This document shows, piece after piece, positions 8,955-18,754 of a stretch of 64,000 nt of DNA (the first letter of the stretch is position 1; each line of letters opens with the position of its first letter). Source of the stretch: Shewanella sp. 10N.286.48.A6 (GTDB lineage Bacteria; Pseudomonadota; Gammaproteobacteria; Enterobacterales; Shewanellaceae); NCBI RefSeq assembly GCF_002873135.1, contig NZ_MCVI01000009.1, positions 1-64,000 of the forward strand, read 5' to 3'. The notes below the pieces were generated by a model, which saw only the letters and a list, made by a program, of their open reading frames with translations, was not told the origin of the DNA and searched no databases. The translations under genes were made by a program, and so were the position numbers.

Positions 8955-9449
8955 ATGACCGTTATTTTTACCACCAATGTTGGCGATATCCATATTGAAC
9001 TGGATATGGAAAAAGCCCCTGTTAGTTCGAAGAATTTTTTACAGTACTGTCAGGATGGCTTTTATGATTACACTATTTTTCATCGGGTGATAAAAGGCTT
9101 TATGATCCAAGGGGGTGGTTTTACTGCCAAGATGAAAGAAAAGCCCACTCGCGATCCTATCGTTAATGAAGCTAATCGTGGCTTGAGTAACACACTTGGC
9201 ACCATAGCAATGGCAAGAACCGATGCGCCGCATTCGGCCACCGGGCAGTTTTTTATTAATACTGCTGATAATAGCTTTTTAGACCACACAGCGACCACCA
9301 ACAGCGGTTGGGGTTATGCGGTTTTTGGCAGAGTGGTTGCCGGTATTGAAGTGGTCAAAGAAATTGAAAAAGCTAAAACGGCCACGGTAGCAGGTCATGA
9401 CGATGTGCCTAAAACGGCGATAGTGATTGAGAAAGTCACCATTATCTAG
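8955..9449 (+). CDS. ppiB: peptidyl-prolyl cis-trans isomerase B (cyclophilin)
   Basis: 164 residues, the same length as E. coli PpiB. Cyclophilin core motifs are present: [13 protein letters not shown], the [15 protein letters not shown] active-site strand, and [16 protein letters not shown]. It catalyses isomerisation of X-Pro peptide bonds during folding. No signal peptide, so cytoplasmic. The EcsC-family gene begins 51 bases after the stop and may be co-transcribed. Confidence 0.95.
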   Translation: MTVIFTTNVGDIHIELDMEKAPVSSKNFLQYCQDGFYDYTIFHRVIKGFMIQGGGFTAKMKEKPTRDPIVNEANRGLSNTLGTIAMARTDAPHSATGQFFINTADNSFLDHTATTNSGWGYAVFGRVVAGIEVVKEIEKAKTATVAGHDDVPKTAIVIEKVTII

Positions 9450-9500
9450 TGAGCTATTAGCGCTGTTGTTAATCGTGCGGCTGTGAAAGAAGGGAAAGCC

Positions 9501-10280
9501 ATGAGTCTATCTGTAGAAGATAATGCCCAATTAGTGCAGGCTAAGCAGTTACTTGAAAACCCCGGCTTAGCAGCCAAAATCACAGATTTTATTGGCTCGC
9601 CCATTGAGCAAGGTTTTGCGCTACTGCCTAAAAGTGTCAGTAATGGTATTGGCAAAGTCACAGAAATGGCGTTGATGAAAGCCTCGGATGCGGCGCTATT
9701 TACCATGAAAAACATCCCCCATGAGCAATCTTCTGATCGTTGGCACAAACTCGGTGTTGCAGTGAGTGGTGGTGTGGGGGGCTTTTTCGGCTTAAGCGCA
9801 TTGGCATTAGAGCTACCGATTTCAACCACCATCATGTTGCGATCCATTGCCGATATTGCTCGCAGTGAGGGTGAACAACTCGATGAAGTGGCCACTAAAA
9901 TGGCCTGCATAGAAGTCTTTGCCCTAGGGGGTGAGTCAAATGATGACGATCAAGCTGAAAAAGGCTACTTTGCGGTGCGCACCGTGTTAGCCAATTCAAT
10001 TGCTGAAGCCGCTGAATACGTTGCCACTAAAGGCTTTAGTAAAGAAGCTGCGCCAATGATGGTTAAATTAGTGACCGTGGTGGCAGAGCGCTTTGGCGTG
10101 CAGGTGACTCAAAAGGTGGCCGCTCAAGCTGTACCTGCCATAGGCGCTGCGGGTGGGGCGATCATTAACACCTTATTTATCGATCATTTTCAAGACATGG
10201 CAAGAGGCCACTTTATCGTGCGTCGATTAGAAAGGAAATATACTCAGGCCGTCGTTCGTCAAGTATACGATGGGCTATAA
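9501..10280 (+). CDS. EcsC family protein
   Basis: 259 residues from the ATG at 9501; AGAAGGGAAAGCC just before it is a good ribosome site, so the longer GTG start at 9483 is rejected. The sequence has the EcsC pattern: an amphipathic N terminus, a glycine-rich segment (VAVSGGVGGFFGLSALALELPISTTIMLRSIADIAR), an acidic FALGGES segment, and a second glycine/alanine-rich segment (VPAIGAAGGAIINTLF). EcsC is named after the third gene of the Bacillus ecs ABC-transporter locus; its biochemical role is unknown. Probably membrane-associated. No ABC transporter is adjacent. Confidence 0.85.
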   Translation: MSLSVEDNAQLVQAKQLLENPGLAAKITDFIGSPIEQGFALLPKSVSNGIGKVTEMALMKASDAALFTMKNIPHEQSSDRWHKLGVAVSGGVGGFFGLSALALELPISTTIMLRSIADIARSEGEQLDEVATKMACIEVFALGGESNDDDQAEKGYFAVRTVLANSIAEAAEYVATKGFSKEAAPMMVKLVTVVAERFGVQVTQKVAAQAVPAIGAAGGAIINTLFIDHFQDMARGHFIVRRLERKYTQAVVRQVYDGL

Positions 10281-10600
10281 CATAGTTAACAGCGATGCTT
10301 TTGTAGTTGATAACACTATATTATTTGCCAGTTTTGACAAGTATTAGCGGATTTGAAGCATAAAACTTAGCTATAGTTCCTGATTGTTTCGCTCCGAGTC
10401 ATATCCTCATTTTTAGTGGTAGCTAAGTCAACCTATGTTGTTTGATTGATGTTGCAATTTTGTTGGTTTTATTTCAATTGAATCAATTGGTTACGTTTTA
10501 TTATTTTGTGGTTCTAGTCGTTTATTTTATTATATTTTTGCTATAAGGTTTTAGCTTGTTTGAATTTCTTCAAATAAACTAACCCAACAGCGAGCCTGAA
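10281..10600. other. intergenic, AT-rich promoter region
   Basis: 320 bases before the lipoprotein gene. CAATTGAATCAATTG (around 10475) is a short imperfect palindrome, and a GCTATAAGG stretch near 10540 could be a -10 region. Nothing else stands out. Confidence 0.35.
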
Positions 10601-12421
10601 ATGAAAAAAACAACAATAGCCCTTTCTGTATTGTCTGCTATCACTTTTTTATCCGCCTGTAGTAGTGATGATGATAAAAAGCCTGAAGCACCTAAGTCCA
10701 TCACCGCGACATTTATCGATAGCGAAGTAGCGGGATTAGCATTTACTTGTGGTGATGATAGTGGTGTTACAGATACTAATGGTGAATTTACCTTTATTGA
10801 AAATACTGCCTGTGCGTTCGAATTAGGTGGTTTTAAAATAGGCACATCAGCGACGTTGACTGAAGCAGATACAGTGATAACTCCTTATGATATTGCTGAA
10901 AATGCAGACGAAGGTGTCAGAATCGCCTCGCTACTTCAAACGGTTAATATCAAAGGTGATCCTGAAAATGGTATTGATGTGACAGGCTTTGACGGTGGAG
11001 TATTACCAACAAACTTGCTGTCTATGGATGATGATACGTTTATTGCTGAATTAGAAAAGTCTACAGATTTAGTAGCTGTGTCTATTGAAGATGCGAAAGA
11101 ACATTTAGATGGCAATGTGGGGAAATCAAAAGGCTATCATAGTGAGGCTGTTCAAGCGGTTGTTGATGATGCGATAAGCATTGCCGTTGAATTTGAAAAG
11201 GCCAATTATCAATCTAAATTAGCTGAATATCACGCTATTTTAGACAAAGGCGATGACAGTAATAATGCCGATATTGAAACGCTAAAAGCACTTATTGCCA
11301 TTGCTGAGGTGGTGAATGACCCGTTAGTTGCTGAACGTTTAGACATTGAACAAACTGAATTTAACTATACTGAAATGTTGCCTAAGGTTATAGATTCGGT
11401 CATTAATTCGGCTAAAGCTACCTTTGTTGAAGATATTCAAGGTACTACGGATGATATCTCTGCAATATTCTTTAGCATGGCACAAAGATTAGTTGAAGCC
11501 AGTGACAAACTGGGTGTGAGCTTTGTTGATGAAAACTATGTTGCTATGTACCAACAAGATGGTAGTGCAAATATTACCTATAATGATGCACAAAGTATTC
11601 GTGCATCAGCATTGGTACTCGCTAATGGCTTAAGTACTTTTGCAGCGTATCAATTGGGTTCTGATGAGTATTTCTTACCGCAACAGGACACTTTTGAACT
11701 TGATGTTATCAAGAGAACGAGTTCATACGATTCTTCCGGTTCACACTATTATCAGCTTGAAGAAATCAAAATGGATATCGATACTGAATATGACTCCATG
11801 AGTATTAATTCTGGCCTTTACTTAAACGATCCATCAGTGGGACTTTTACGTGAAGACTCGCAGTATTTTGCCTTAGCCCAAAAAGCCCTTACTGAAGCTG
11901 CTGAAATAGGCTTGACAGTTGATCTTGAGCAATTAGGCTTAGAAGCAGATGAAGCTAAAGAGTTACGTCTTTATTTAACGGACTTAAATGCACATTTATC
12001 AGCTGAAGATGGCGTAGCTACTCCATTAGTGATTGCTGACGGTGATCTTAGTTACAGCCTGAACTTGCATGCCTTTTATAATATGGATACAGCAATAGAT
12101 CGAAATGACTTTAGTATTCACGCATATATTGTATGTGATACCAAAGGTAATGAGTGGTCTGAGAAGCTTTCAAAAGTGGTTAATTATGGACTCTGTGGTT
12201 CAGAAGAAAAAGACTATCTGAATAATGGAAGTCTGAACTATAGCTACGTGACTGAGTTCTCCAGTGGTATTGATGATGATGGTCAACGCTACTCGCTTTA
12301 TCTCAAAGGTTATCAATCTTATGCAGATGGCGATATTGAAGAATCTTCAACATCAACGATTGATGATGTCTTGTTAAGTTGTAAGCAGTCAGACGAGGTT
12401 ATTGATTGCAGAGAGTTATAA
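10601..12421 (+). CDS. large exported lipoprotein, unknown function
   Basis: 606 residues. A type II signal peptide ends in the lipobox LSAC with the acylated Cys at residue 20, followed by SSDDDKK; the acidic residues after Cys favour a surface or inner-membrane fate, which cannot be settled. Residues 35-150 form a compact start (FIDSEVAGLAFTCG...TDTNGEFTF...GGFKIGT) of a kind seen in many Shewanella lipoproteins, resembling a carboxypeptidase-regulatory-like beta sandwich. The remainder is acidic, mixed helical, with few cysteines near the end. I recognise no catalytic motif. The next gene overlaps its last 16 bases, so the two are probably translated together. Confidence 0.75.
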   Translation: MKKTTIALSVLSAITFLSACSSDDDKKPEAPKSITATFIDSEVAGLAFTCGDDSGVTDTNGEFTFIENTACAFELGGFKIGTSATLTEADTVITPYDIAENADEGVRIASLLQTVNIKGDPENGIDVTGFDGGVLPTNLLSMDDDTFIAELEKSTDLVAVSIEDAKEHLDGNVGKSKGYHSEAVQAVVDDAISIAVEFEKANYQSKLAEYHAILDKGDDSNNADIETLKALIAIAEVVNDPLVAERLDIEQTEFNYTEMLPKVIDSVINSAKATFVEDIQGTTDDISAIFFSMAQRLVEASDKLGVSFVDENYVAMYQQDGSANITYNDAQSIRASALVLANGLSTFAAYQLGSDEYFLPQQDTFELDVIKRTSSYDSSGSHYYQLEEIKMDIDTEYDSMSINSGLYLNDPSVGLLREDSQYFALAQKALTEAAEIGLTVDLEQLGLEADEAKELRLYLTDLNAHLSAEDGVATPLVIADGDLSYSLNLHAFYNMDTAIDRNDFSIHAYIVCDTKGNEWSEKLSKVVNYGLCGSEEKDYLNNGSLNYSYVTEFSSGIDDDGQRYSLYLKGYQSYADGDIEESSTSTIDDVLLSCKQSDEVIDCREL

Positions 12422-13008
12422 TCACAAAGTTAAACCTGCGTATGATTGCGCAGGTTTTATTGATTATAGGGCTTATATTCTGCCAATCTGTTTATGCTTC
12501 GGTGCGTGGAGTAACCCAGATTGGCATTGAAGTGGATGATATTTCTGTTCGCCAATTTGTTTCAACCCAAAATGGCGCAGAACTCTTCTATACCTTGCAG
12601 GCCCAAACTCAATTACGCACCTTAGAGACTAAAATTCGGTTTGGTTTTTTTCTCTTGCAAGAATCTGCTATGGCTAAGCTTAATCATTATGTTAATGGCA
12701 AATTTATCATTGCTAACCAGCAGTATGAATTCGAAAAGGCCTATTGGTTTCAGGGGGAACTCATTTTACTCGCTGTAACTGCAGATATGGAACGAGGTCG
12801 TTTTAACACTGAAAAACTACGGTTTAATCCAGTATCTCGGCGTTTGTCGGCTGACCGTTTTCAACTCGTGACTCCAACGACTTTTGTCCGTAAATCTAAT
12901 TGGATGGTGTCTGTAGACAATGAAAATTTTTTACCTGAACCAAAAGAAAATATTGATTTAATAAAGCGAACCCCCCCTCAATTTAACCCTCTGGCATTAT
13001 TGCTGTAG
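12406..13008 (+). CDS. small exported protein, unknown function
   Basis: 200 residues from a TTG at 12406 that overlaps the end of the preceding lipoprotein gene; GAGG lies 7 bases before it. An in-frame ATG at 12442 is the alternative. The N terminus is a signal peptide (MIAQVLLIIGLIFCQSVYA, cleavage before SVRG). The mature part is soluble and rich in beta-type sequence, with FQLVTPTTFVRKSNWMV near the end. No family recognised. The overlap indicates coupling to the lipoprotein, so the two may form an envelope pair. Confidence 0.65.
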   Translation: MQRVIITKLNLRMIAQVLLIIGLIFCQSVYASVRGVTQIGIEVDDISVRQFVSTQNGAELFYTLQAQTQLRTLETKIRFGFFLLQESAMAKLNHYVNGKFIIANQQYEFEKAYWFQGELILLAVTADMERGRFNTEKLRFNPVSRRLSADRFQLVTPTTFVRKSNWMVSVDNENFLPEPKENIDLIKRTPPQFNPLALLL

Positions 13009-13321
13009 TTATCATTTCTGTTAAACAGTAGCAATTTGTAAAGTGACTTATCGTCATTCATTTAAGCACTTTTGACACAATTTTACTGAATCAAACTATC
13101 ATCTTGGTGGTCAGCTAATTTAAATGCTTAAATTATTATGCACATAGCTGCTGATTTTTACGCAATAGAATGTAATTTACTATCTGAATTTTATAGAAAT
13201 TATATAGTAACAAATTAATTGTATGAACTTTCACCGCCCCTCGTTATCCTAGTCATTAAGCAACTGATATTATCGATGTTAAATTATTAATTTCGCTAAA
13301 TTTTAAGGATATGTTTTCAGG
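13009..13321. other. intergenic, no feature seen
   Basis: About 313 AT-rich bases. I found no hairpin with a T-run and no recognisable operator. AAGGATATG near 13304 may serve the next gene as ribosome site. Confidence 0.35.
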
Positions 13322-14995
13322 ATGAATAAGTTAACCCGTGCACTATTGGCATCAAGCTGCTGTATTTTACCTTTTTTCCATCCAGCTTTTGCCGCAGATA
13401 CAGAGCTAAAATTCACCACTTTTACAGTTGATACCGAATTTGAACTGACCCATCCAGTATTAAGCGTTAACTTACTCGATAATGAGGGCAATGAGTTACT
13501 AGCACTGGGTGTTGATGATGAACATCAGCGCTGGTTTGCTGTATACGGCATTGTCGATAAGCAATTAGTGATGCTAGATAAAGTATTATTAAACAAAGAT
13601 ATTTATAGCTTTGATATTAATGAAGTCGACAGTAACACTGATAGCATGCTTGCGCTGCAACAGCTGTATTTCGTCACTGCAGAGCAATTACTACGTTATG
13701 CCCCAGTTACGGCTAATAGCGCTATTAACAAGCTAGATGTGAGTATGCTCCCAGCAGATGCGATCTCCGCTGATGACATGCTAGTGCAAGATCCTTCAGC
13801 TTCACTTTCACCTAAACAAATTACCAGCCAACAAACAGATACTGCAGCAAAACCGCTTTCTGGTGAGTTAGTTGCCGTTGCTGATATTAATTCATTAGCT
13901 GTTACAGGCCATGCTGATTTTATCTCTCGTGGTGATTTTGTCAGTGATATTAATAATGATGATATTGCTGATGTACTGATAAGTGACTTTAGAGAAATGC
14001 ATGTATTGCTCGGTGCTGGTAATACTCAATTCATCCGACAATCACTGCCGTTACTGCCTCAAGTTGAGCTGACCAATAATGGCGCTGAATATAGCCGCGC
14101 TACGCTTTATCACAGTGATATGAACTTTGATGGTCGCGATGATATTGTCAAAGTCGGTGAGGGCTCGCTCGAAGTGTATTATCAAAACGATCAAGGGCAG
14201 TTCGCCGCGATCGCAGAATATATTTCGGTGAGTCAACCCATCAGTGGTATTGATTGGTGGAATAAGCGTGATGCCTATGGCAAATCGTTAGATCAAAGTG
14301 ATTTACTGTACCGTAAAGTTGAGCGTATTGGTGATGTGAATGGCGATGAGATTACTGACTTGGTGGTCAGATATACCAAAAGCTCTGGGGTGTTTGATCG
14401 TACCAATGACTATGAAATTTACTTAGGACGTAATAACGATGGCGTGGTGGCTTTTGGCCGCGAACCTGAGACGATTATTAAAGCTGAAGGTACCTTAACA
14501 GGGCTACGTTTTGATGATATTGATAATGACAATGTCGATGAGGTGATTGTGTCAGGTTTTGATATTAGTATTTCGCAGATCGTCAGCGCCTTGCTGTCTG
14601 GCAGTATTGATCAAGATGTTCATGTGTTTAAAATGAATAGTGCGAATAAATTTGGTGAAAAGGCCAATGCCAGTAAAGAAGTTGAATTAAACTTCAGCCT
14701 AAGTTCTGGCCAAAGTGGTGAGCCTGTCGTGGCCTTAGCGGATATCAATGGCGATGGTTATAAAGAGTTATTGTTGTCTGATGATAATGAAACCTTAGAT
14801 ATTTATTTGGGTCAGGCAGGTAGCGCGCCTTTTAGTAAACGATCTCAGCAATGGGATATGATCATTCCAGTTGAAGGTTCGATGCTGTCGGCAACCGATA
14901 TCAATGCCGATGGTAAAGATGATTTATTAGTTAAATTTGGCAAACAAGATCCTGACAATCTGCAGCGAAGCTTCTCAGTACTATTGACGCAGTAA
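13322..14995 (+). CDS. exported FG-GAP/VCBS-repeat beta-propeller protein
   Basis: 557 residues with a signal peptide (about 1-24, ending PAFA). From about residue 200 there are at least six calcium-loop repeats of the type D-x-N-x-D-x-x-D-x-h: DINNDDIADVLIS, DMNFDGRDDIV, DVNGDEITDLVV, DIDNDNVDEVIVS, DINGDGYKELLLS and DINADGKDDLLV. These are the metal loops of FG-GAP/VCBS (integrin-alpha-like) propeller blades. Such proteins act as extracellular or periplasmic binding or adhesion scaffolds; the ligand is unknown. A strong terminator follows. Confidence 0.88.
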   Translation: MNKLTRALLASSCCILPFFHPAFAADTELKFTTFTVDTEFELTHPVLSVNLLDNEGNELLALGVDDEHQRWFAVYGIVDKQLVMLDKVLLNKDIYSFDINEVDSNTDSMLALQQLYFVTAEQLLRYAPVTANSAINKLDVSMLPADAISADDMLVQDPSASLSPKQITSQQTDTAAKPLSGELVAVADINSLAVTGHADFISRGDFVSDINNDDIADVLISDFREMHVLLGAGNTQFIRQSLPLLPQVELTNNGAEYSRATLYHSDMNFDGRDDIVKVGEGSLEVYYQNDQGQFAAIAEYISVSQPISGIDWWNKRDAYGKSLDQSDLLYRKVERIGDVNGDEITDLVVRYTKSSGVFDRTNDYEIYLGRNNDGVVAFGREPETIIKAEGTLTGLRFDDIDNDNVDEVIVSGFDISISQIVSALLSGSIDQDVHVFKMNSANKFGEKANASKEVELNFSLSSGQSGEPVVALADINGDGYKELLLSDDNETLDIYLGQAGSAPFSKRSQQWDMIIPVEGSMLSATDINADGKDDLLVKFGKQDPDNLQRSFSVLLTQ

Positions 14996-15037
14996 TCAGT
15001 TTTAAGGCTTATAACGCCTCAAAACACACACGAAAAG

Positions 15038-15064
15038 AACCAGCAATCACTTGCTGGTTTTTTT
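15038..15064 (+). terminator. intrinsic terminator after the FG-GAP gene
   Basis: AACCAGCAA and TTGCTGGTT form a 9-bp stem with a TCAC loop, followed by a run of T. Confidence 0.88.
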
Positions 15065-15176
15065 GTGCTTTCAATTTGGTTTTGGCGATTAAATGAACTA
15101 CAAAATGACTAATTAAATGATGCCTTTATTGATAAAACCGATGTGAATAGGGCTAAATATTAGTGAATGCTGAAAC

Positions 15177-15188
15177 TGATCTAGATCA
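15177..15188. promoter_or_regulatory. FNR/CRP-type site upstream of hcp
   Basis: TGATCTAGATCA is a perfect palindrome matching the FNR/EtrA/CRP core TGAT-N4-ATCA. It is centred about 112 bases before the hcp ATG. The outer positions (C before, T after) do not separate FNR from CRP. It fits anaerobic activation of hcp. Confidence 0.6.
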
Positions 15189-15254
15189 TAAAATCGATTA
15201 AATATTGTAAAAATCAGTTTAGATTTTTGCTGATCTAAGTACACTGCATCTAAA

Positions 15255-15273
15255 CATGTAAATATTATGCATG
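15255..15273. promoter_or_regulatory. NsrR-like operator upstream of hcp
   Basis: CATGTAAATATTATGCATG agrees with the NsrR pattern ATGYA-N-ATRCAT in both half sites. It ends 21 bases before the hcp ATG, a repressor-type position. In many gammaproteobacteria NsrR, the nitric-oxide-sensing Fe-S repressor, controls hcp-hcr; assigning it here is inference from the motif. Confidence 0.5.
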
Positions 15274-15294
15274 ATTAAATTCAGGAGCAAAGTG

Positions 15295-16956
15295 ATGTTT
15301 TGTATTCAATGCGAACAAACAGTTAGAACCCCAGCAGGCAACGGTTGTAGTTATTCTCAAGGTATGTGCGGTAAGTTAGCATCTACGTCAGATCTACAAG
15401 ATTTATTAATCTACATGTTGCAGGGCGTTTCTGCTTATGCGGTTAAGGCGCGTCAGTTCGATATCATCGATGCCGAGATTGATACCTTTGTTCCTAAGGC
15501 ATTTTTTGCCACATTAACTAATGTGAACTTTGATGATGGACGTTTAGCTGATTACGCACATCAAGCTCAAACTTACCGTAACAAGTTAAAAGCGGCATAC
15601 GAACAAGCCTGCGCTGAAAAAGACGTTGCTGCTGAAGAAGTGATAGCTCAAGCTGAATTTAACTTAGCGGCTTCTCAGCCTGAAATGCTACTACAAGCTC
15701 CAGTTGCACTGCCAAACCGTGGTGACGATGTTAATGAAGACATCATGGGCTTACGTTTACTTTGCTTATATGGCCTTAAAGGCGCAGCAGCTTACATGGA
15801 GCATGCACGTGTACTTGAGCAAACTGATGCCGATGTGGCCGGTGAATTTCACCAAATCATGTCATTCCTTGGCGAAGACTCAGTTGATGGCGACAAGCTA
15901 TTTGCTACCGCAATGGAAATCGGTCAATTAAACTATCGCGTAATGGCGATGTTAGATGCGGGTGAAACGACGGCATTTGGCCACCCTGAGCCAACTGAAG
16001 TAAACACCAAATCATTTAAAGGTAAGGCTATTTTAGTGTCAGGTCATGACATGAAAGATTTAGAACTTATCTTAGAGCAAACTCAAGGTAAGGGCATTAA
16101 CGTCTATACCCATGGCGAAATGTTACCGGCATTAGCTTATCCTGCATTTAAAAAGTTCCCACACTTAGTGGGTAACTACGGCAGCGCATGGCAGAACCAA
16201 CAGCGTGAATTTGGCACTTTCCCAGGCGCTGTTGTGATGACCTCAAACTGTATTATTGACCCTAATGTGGGCGATTATTCAGATCGTATATTCACCCGTA
16301 GCATTGTTGGCTGGCCTGGTGTTGCTCACATCGAAGGTGAAGACTTTAGCGCTGTGATTGACAAAGCCCTTGAGCTTGAAGGTTTTAGCTACGATGAAAT
16401 CCCACATGCTATTACGATTGGTTTTGCACGTAATGCCTTAATGGAAGCGGCACCAACAGTAGTTGAGAACGTGAAAAATGGGTCTATTAAGCACTTTTTC
16501 TTAATCGGTGGTTGTGACGGCGATAAATCTGAACGTAGCTACTTTACTGACTTAGCTAAATCAGTGCCTGATGACACCATTATCCTGACCTTAGGGTGTG
16601 GTAAGTACAAGTTCAACAAACTTGAGTTTGGCGATATTAATGGTATTCCACGTTTATTAGATGTGGGTCAATGTAACGATGCTTACTCTGCTATACAGTT
16701 AGCCTTAGCATTAAAAGATATTTTTGACTGTGATATCAATGAACTGCCTTTAAGCTTGGTACTGTCTTGGTTTGAGCAAAAAGCGATTGTGGTGTTACTG
16801 ACACTATTATCACTGGGCGTTAAAAACATTCGTACAGGCCCAACTCCGCCAGCGTTTTTGACTGAAAACTTAGCAAAAGTGTTAGAAGACCAATTTGGTT
16901 TACGTAACACCACTGATGTTGAGTCAGATCTTAAAGCGATGATTAATGCGGCTTAA
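15295..16956 (+). CDS. hcp: hybrid-cluster protein (hydroxylamine / NO reductase)
   Basis: 553 residues from the ATG at 15295, chosen because AGGAG lies 8 bases before it; a frame from 15271 is longer but would overlap the putative NsrR site. The N-terminal cysteines follow C-X2-C-X11-C-X6-C (C3, C6, C18, C25), the pattern of class II Hcp with a [2Fe-2S] cluster, as in E. coli. Later segments [24 protein letters not shown] and DVGQCNDA carry ligands of the hybrid Fe-S-O cluster. Hcp reduces NO (and hydroxylamine in vitro) and supports protein S-nitrosylation. Hcr, its electron donor, is the next gene after a hairpin. Confidence 0.97.
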   Translation: MFCIQCEQTVRTPAGNGCSYSQGMCGKLASTSDLQDLLIYMLQGVSAYAVKARQFDIIDAEIDTFVPKAFFATLTNVNFDDGRLADYAHQAQTYRNKLKAAYEQACAEKDVAAEEVIAQAEFNLAASQPEMLLQAPVALPNRGDDVNEDIMGLRLLCLYGLKGAAAYMEHARVLEQTDADVAGEFHQIMSFLGEDSVDGDKLFATAMEIGQLNYRVMAMLDAGETTAFGHPEPTEVNTKSFKGKAILVSGHDMKDLELILEQTQGKGINVYTHGEMLPALAYPAFKKFPHLVGNYGSAWQNQQREFGTFPGAVVMTSNCIIDPNVGDYSDRIFTRSIVGWPGVAHIEGEDFSAVIDKALELEGFSYDEIPHAITIGFARNALMEAAPTVVENVKNGSIKHFFLIGGCDGDKSERSYFTDLAKSVPDDTIILTLGCGKYKFNKLEFGDINGIPRLLDVGQCNDAYSAIQLALALKDIFDCDINELPLSLVLSWFEQKAIVVLLTLLSLGVKNIRTGPTPPAFLTENLAKVLEDQFGLRNTTDVESDLKAMINAA

Positions 16957-16969
16957 ATAGTGGTTATTG

Positions 16970-17004
16970 GGTGATATAGGCTTAGCGCTTATATCACCTT
17001 TTTA
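16970..17004 (+). terminator. hairpin with T-run between hcp and hcr
   Basis: GGTGATATA (16970-16978) pairs with TATATCACC (16990-16998), followed by TTTTTA. It lies in the 102-base gap between hcp and hcr, so it may be a partial terminator that lowers hcr relative to hcp. Confidence 0.75.
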
Positions 17005-17058
17005 TTGTCTGTTTTTTACTTTCTACTTCTAACACATGGTTTCCCATACAGGTGCAAT

Positions 17059-18321
17059 ATGAGTTCATCAGGATTTTCATTTTCAGCAGCGTTATCAGCC
17101 GCCCAATCAACAAAAGATGACAACAAAAAGTCAGTTGCTAAGGTCAGCGCTGCGCCGAGTTTTTCAATATCGGGTGCATTGGCTGCCACAGCAAAGAAAA
17201 CGGCTGAGGTTACAACTACTGCTGAAGCAAAAAAATCCATCAATGCAAATCAGTTATTATTAAATGCTGATGAGTGGCAACGTGGTGAAGTGCAATTGCG
17301 CTGTACTGAAAAATGGCATGAAACCCATGATGTAGTGAGCTTTCGTTTTCAAGGTTTAACCCCTGTTAAGTTTAACTACAAACCGGGGCAATTTATTACC
17401 TTCAAATTAGAGATTGAAGGCGAAATAGTTTATCGCAGTTATACCATGTCATCGTCTCCATCTAGACCTTATTCAATTGTGGTCACGGTGAAGCGCATTG
17501 CTGGTGGCAAAGTGTCAAACTTTTTAGCTGATAAGGTTAATCAAGGCGATATCATCACCTTAGTCGGCCCAGATGGCGCCTTTAACTTAGTGGATATAGC
17601 GGCTGAAAAGTATTTATTTTTAAGTGCTGGCAGTGGCATTACCCCAATGTATTCAATGTCACGTTGGCTGCTCGATACCAAAGTAGGCAGTGATATTGCC
17701 TTTGTGCACAGCGCTCGAACAGATGAAGATATTATCTTTGCTGATAGCTTAGGTGCGATGGCTTATCGCAGTGCTCAATTTCAATTAAGTTACCTGCTTG
17801 AAAATGCAGATGAGCTTGTTGAAGGCGTTAATCATACTGGCAACGACAGCCGTATGTTAGGCCGTATCGATATTGAAAAGCTGCAAGCATTAGTGCCTGA
17901 TTTTATGACTCGCACCATTTTTGTGTGTGGCCCAGAGCCTTACATGGTGTCAGTTAAATCCTTGATTGAAACCAGTGGTTTCGAGATGAAAAACTTCCAT
18001 CAAGAAAGCTTTACTGGCGCGGTTAAATCACCCCCAAGCAGCACAAACACTGCGGCTACAACTAGCAACTTCATGCTTTCAATTAAGGATAAAAAAGTTG
18101 CATTATCGGCTGAGCAAACCTTACTTGATGGCATAGAGTCTGAAGGGCTACCGATAATCGCAGCGTGCCGAAGTGGTGTGTGCGGCGCCTGTAAGTGCCA
18201 GGTGACCTCAGGGACTACTGAATCTAGCAGTACCATGACATTAACAGCTGAAGAAATTGCCGCAGGGTATGTATTAGCGTGCTCGACTAAAATCACTTCA
18301 GATGTCAGCTTAAAAATGTAA
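17059..18321 (+). CDS. hcr: NADH oxidoreductase partner of Hcp
   Basis: 420 residues from the ATG at 17059 (AGGTG just before); an upstream frame start at 17005 lies too close to the hairpin. Order of domains: a Ser/Ala/Lys-rich N-terminal extension (1-70); an FAD-binding ferredoxin-reductase domain with RSYTMSSSP; an NAD(P) domain with SAGSGITPMYSMSRW and CGPEPYM; a C-terminal plant-type [2Fe-2S] ferredoxin domain with CRSGVCGACKC and a fourth Cys in VLACSTK. It passes electrons from NADH to Hcp. The extension contains two similar segments, FSFSAALSAA and FSISGALAAT, not part of the catalytic core. Confidence 0.93.
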   Translation: MSSSGFSFSAALSAAQSTKDDNKKSVAKVSAAPSFSISGALAATAKKTAEVTTTAEAKKSINANQLLLNADEWQRGEVQLRCTEKWHETHDVVSFRFQGLTPVKFNYKPGQFITFKLEIEGEIVYRSYTMSSSPSRPYSIVVTVKRIAGGKVSNFLADKVNQGDIITLVGPDGAFNLVDIAAEKYLFLSAGSGITPMYSMSRWLLDTKVGSDIAFVHSARTDEDIIFADSLGAMAYRSAQFQLSYLLENADELVEGVNHTGNDSRMLGRIDIEKLQALVPDFMTRTIFVCGPEPYMVSVKSLIETSGFEMKNFHQESFTGAVKSPPSSTNTAATTSNFMLSIKDKKVALSAEQTLLDGIESEGLPIIAACRSGVCGACKCQVTSGTTESSSTMTLTAEEIAAGYVLACSTKITSDVSLKM

Positions 18322-18349
18322 GCTAATTTGCAGCAAGATTTAATTTAAG

Positions 18350-18374
18350 AACAGTCAGCTATGCTGACTGTTTT
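18350..18374 (+). terminator. intrinsic terminator after hcr
   Basis: AACAGTCAGC and GCTGACTGTT form a 10-bp stem around TAT, followed by TTTT. Confidence 0.85.
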
Positions 18375-18427
18375 GCTTTGTGGCAAAAATAATAAATGGG
18401 GCGCCTTATCCCCTTAGCTAAGAATGA

Positions 18428-18754
18428 TCAGTTTGCTTGCAGGACATGAGATGCAATAAATCCGACCCAACTGGCGATAAGCAACACCCAGGGTAAATAT
18501 GACTTCTGAGACTGTGGCGGCTGCTGCTGTTCAACTACATCATGGTTGAGCTGGTTTTTAGCTTTAAGATTCTGTTTCCGCTGTTTATCAGCCCCACGAG
18601 CTTTGGCTTTCTGCAACTTCTTATATTCAGCTATACCTTTCTCAATACCTTGAGCGATGAGTTTGGTCTGTTCTTTGGTTTGTGAAGGTTTTTGAGTAGC
18701 CTTAGCCATTTTCATTGCTTCAGCTTGGTTTTCTTGAGAGATACTTTTTGCCAT
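18428..18754 (-). CDS. DUF2956 family membrane-anchored protein
   Basis: 108 residues. A Lys/Gln-rich soluble N terminus (MKMAKATQKPSQTKEQTKLIAQGIEKGI within 14-42) is followed by one C-terminal hydrophobic helix (LPWVLLIASWVGFIASHVL, about 87-105). The pattern matches the DUF2956 family of Shewanella and Vibrio as I recall it. Likely tail-anchored with a cytoplasmic basic domain. Function unknown. Confidence 0.7.
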   Translation of the reverse strand: MAKSISQENQAEAMKMAKATQKPSQTKEQTKLIAQGIEKGIAEYKKLQKAKARGADKQRKQNLKAKNQLNHDVVEQQQPPQSQKSYLPWVLLIASWVGFIASHVLQAN

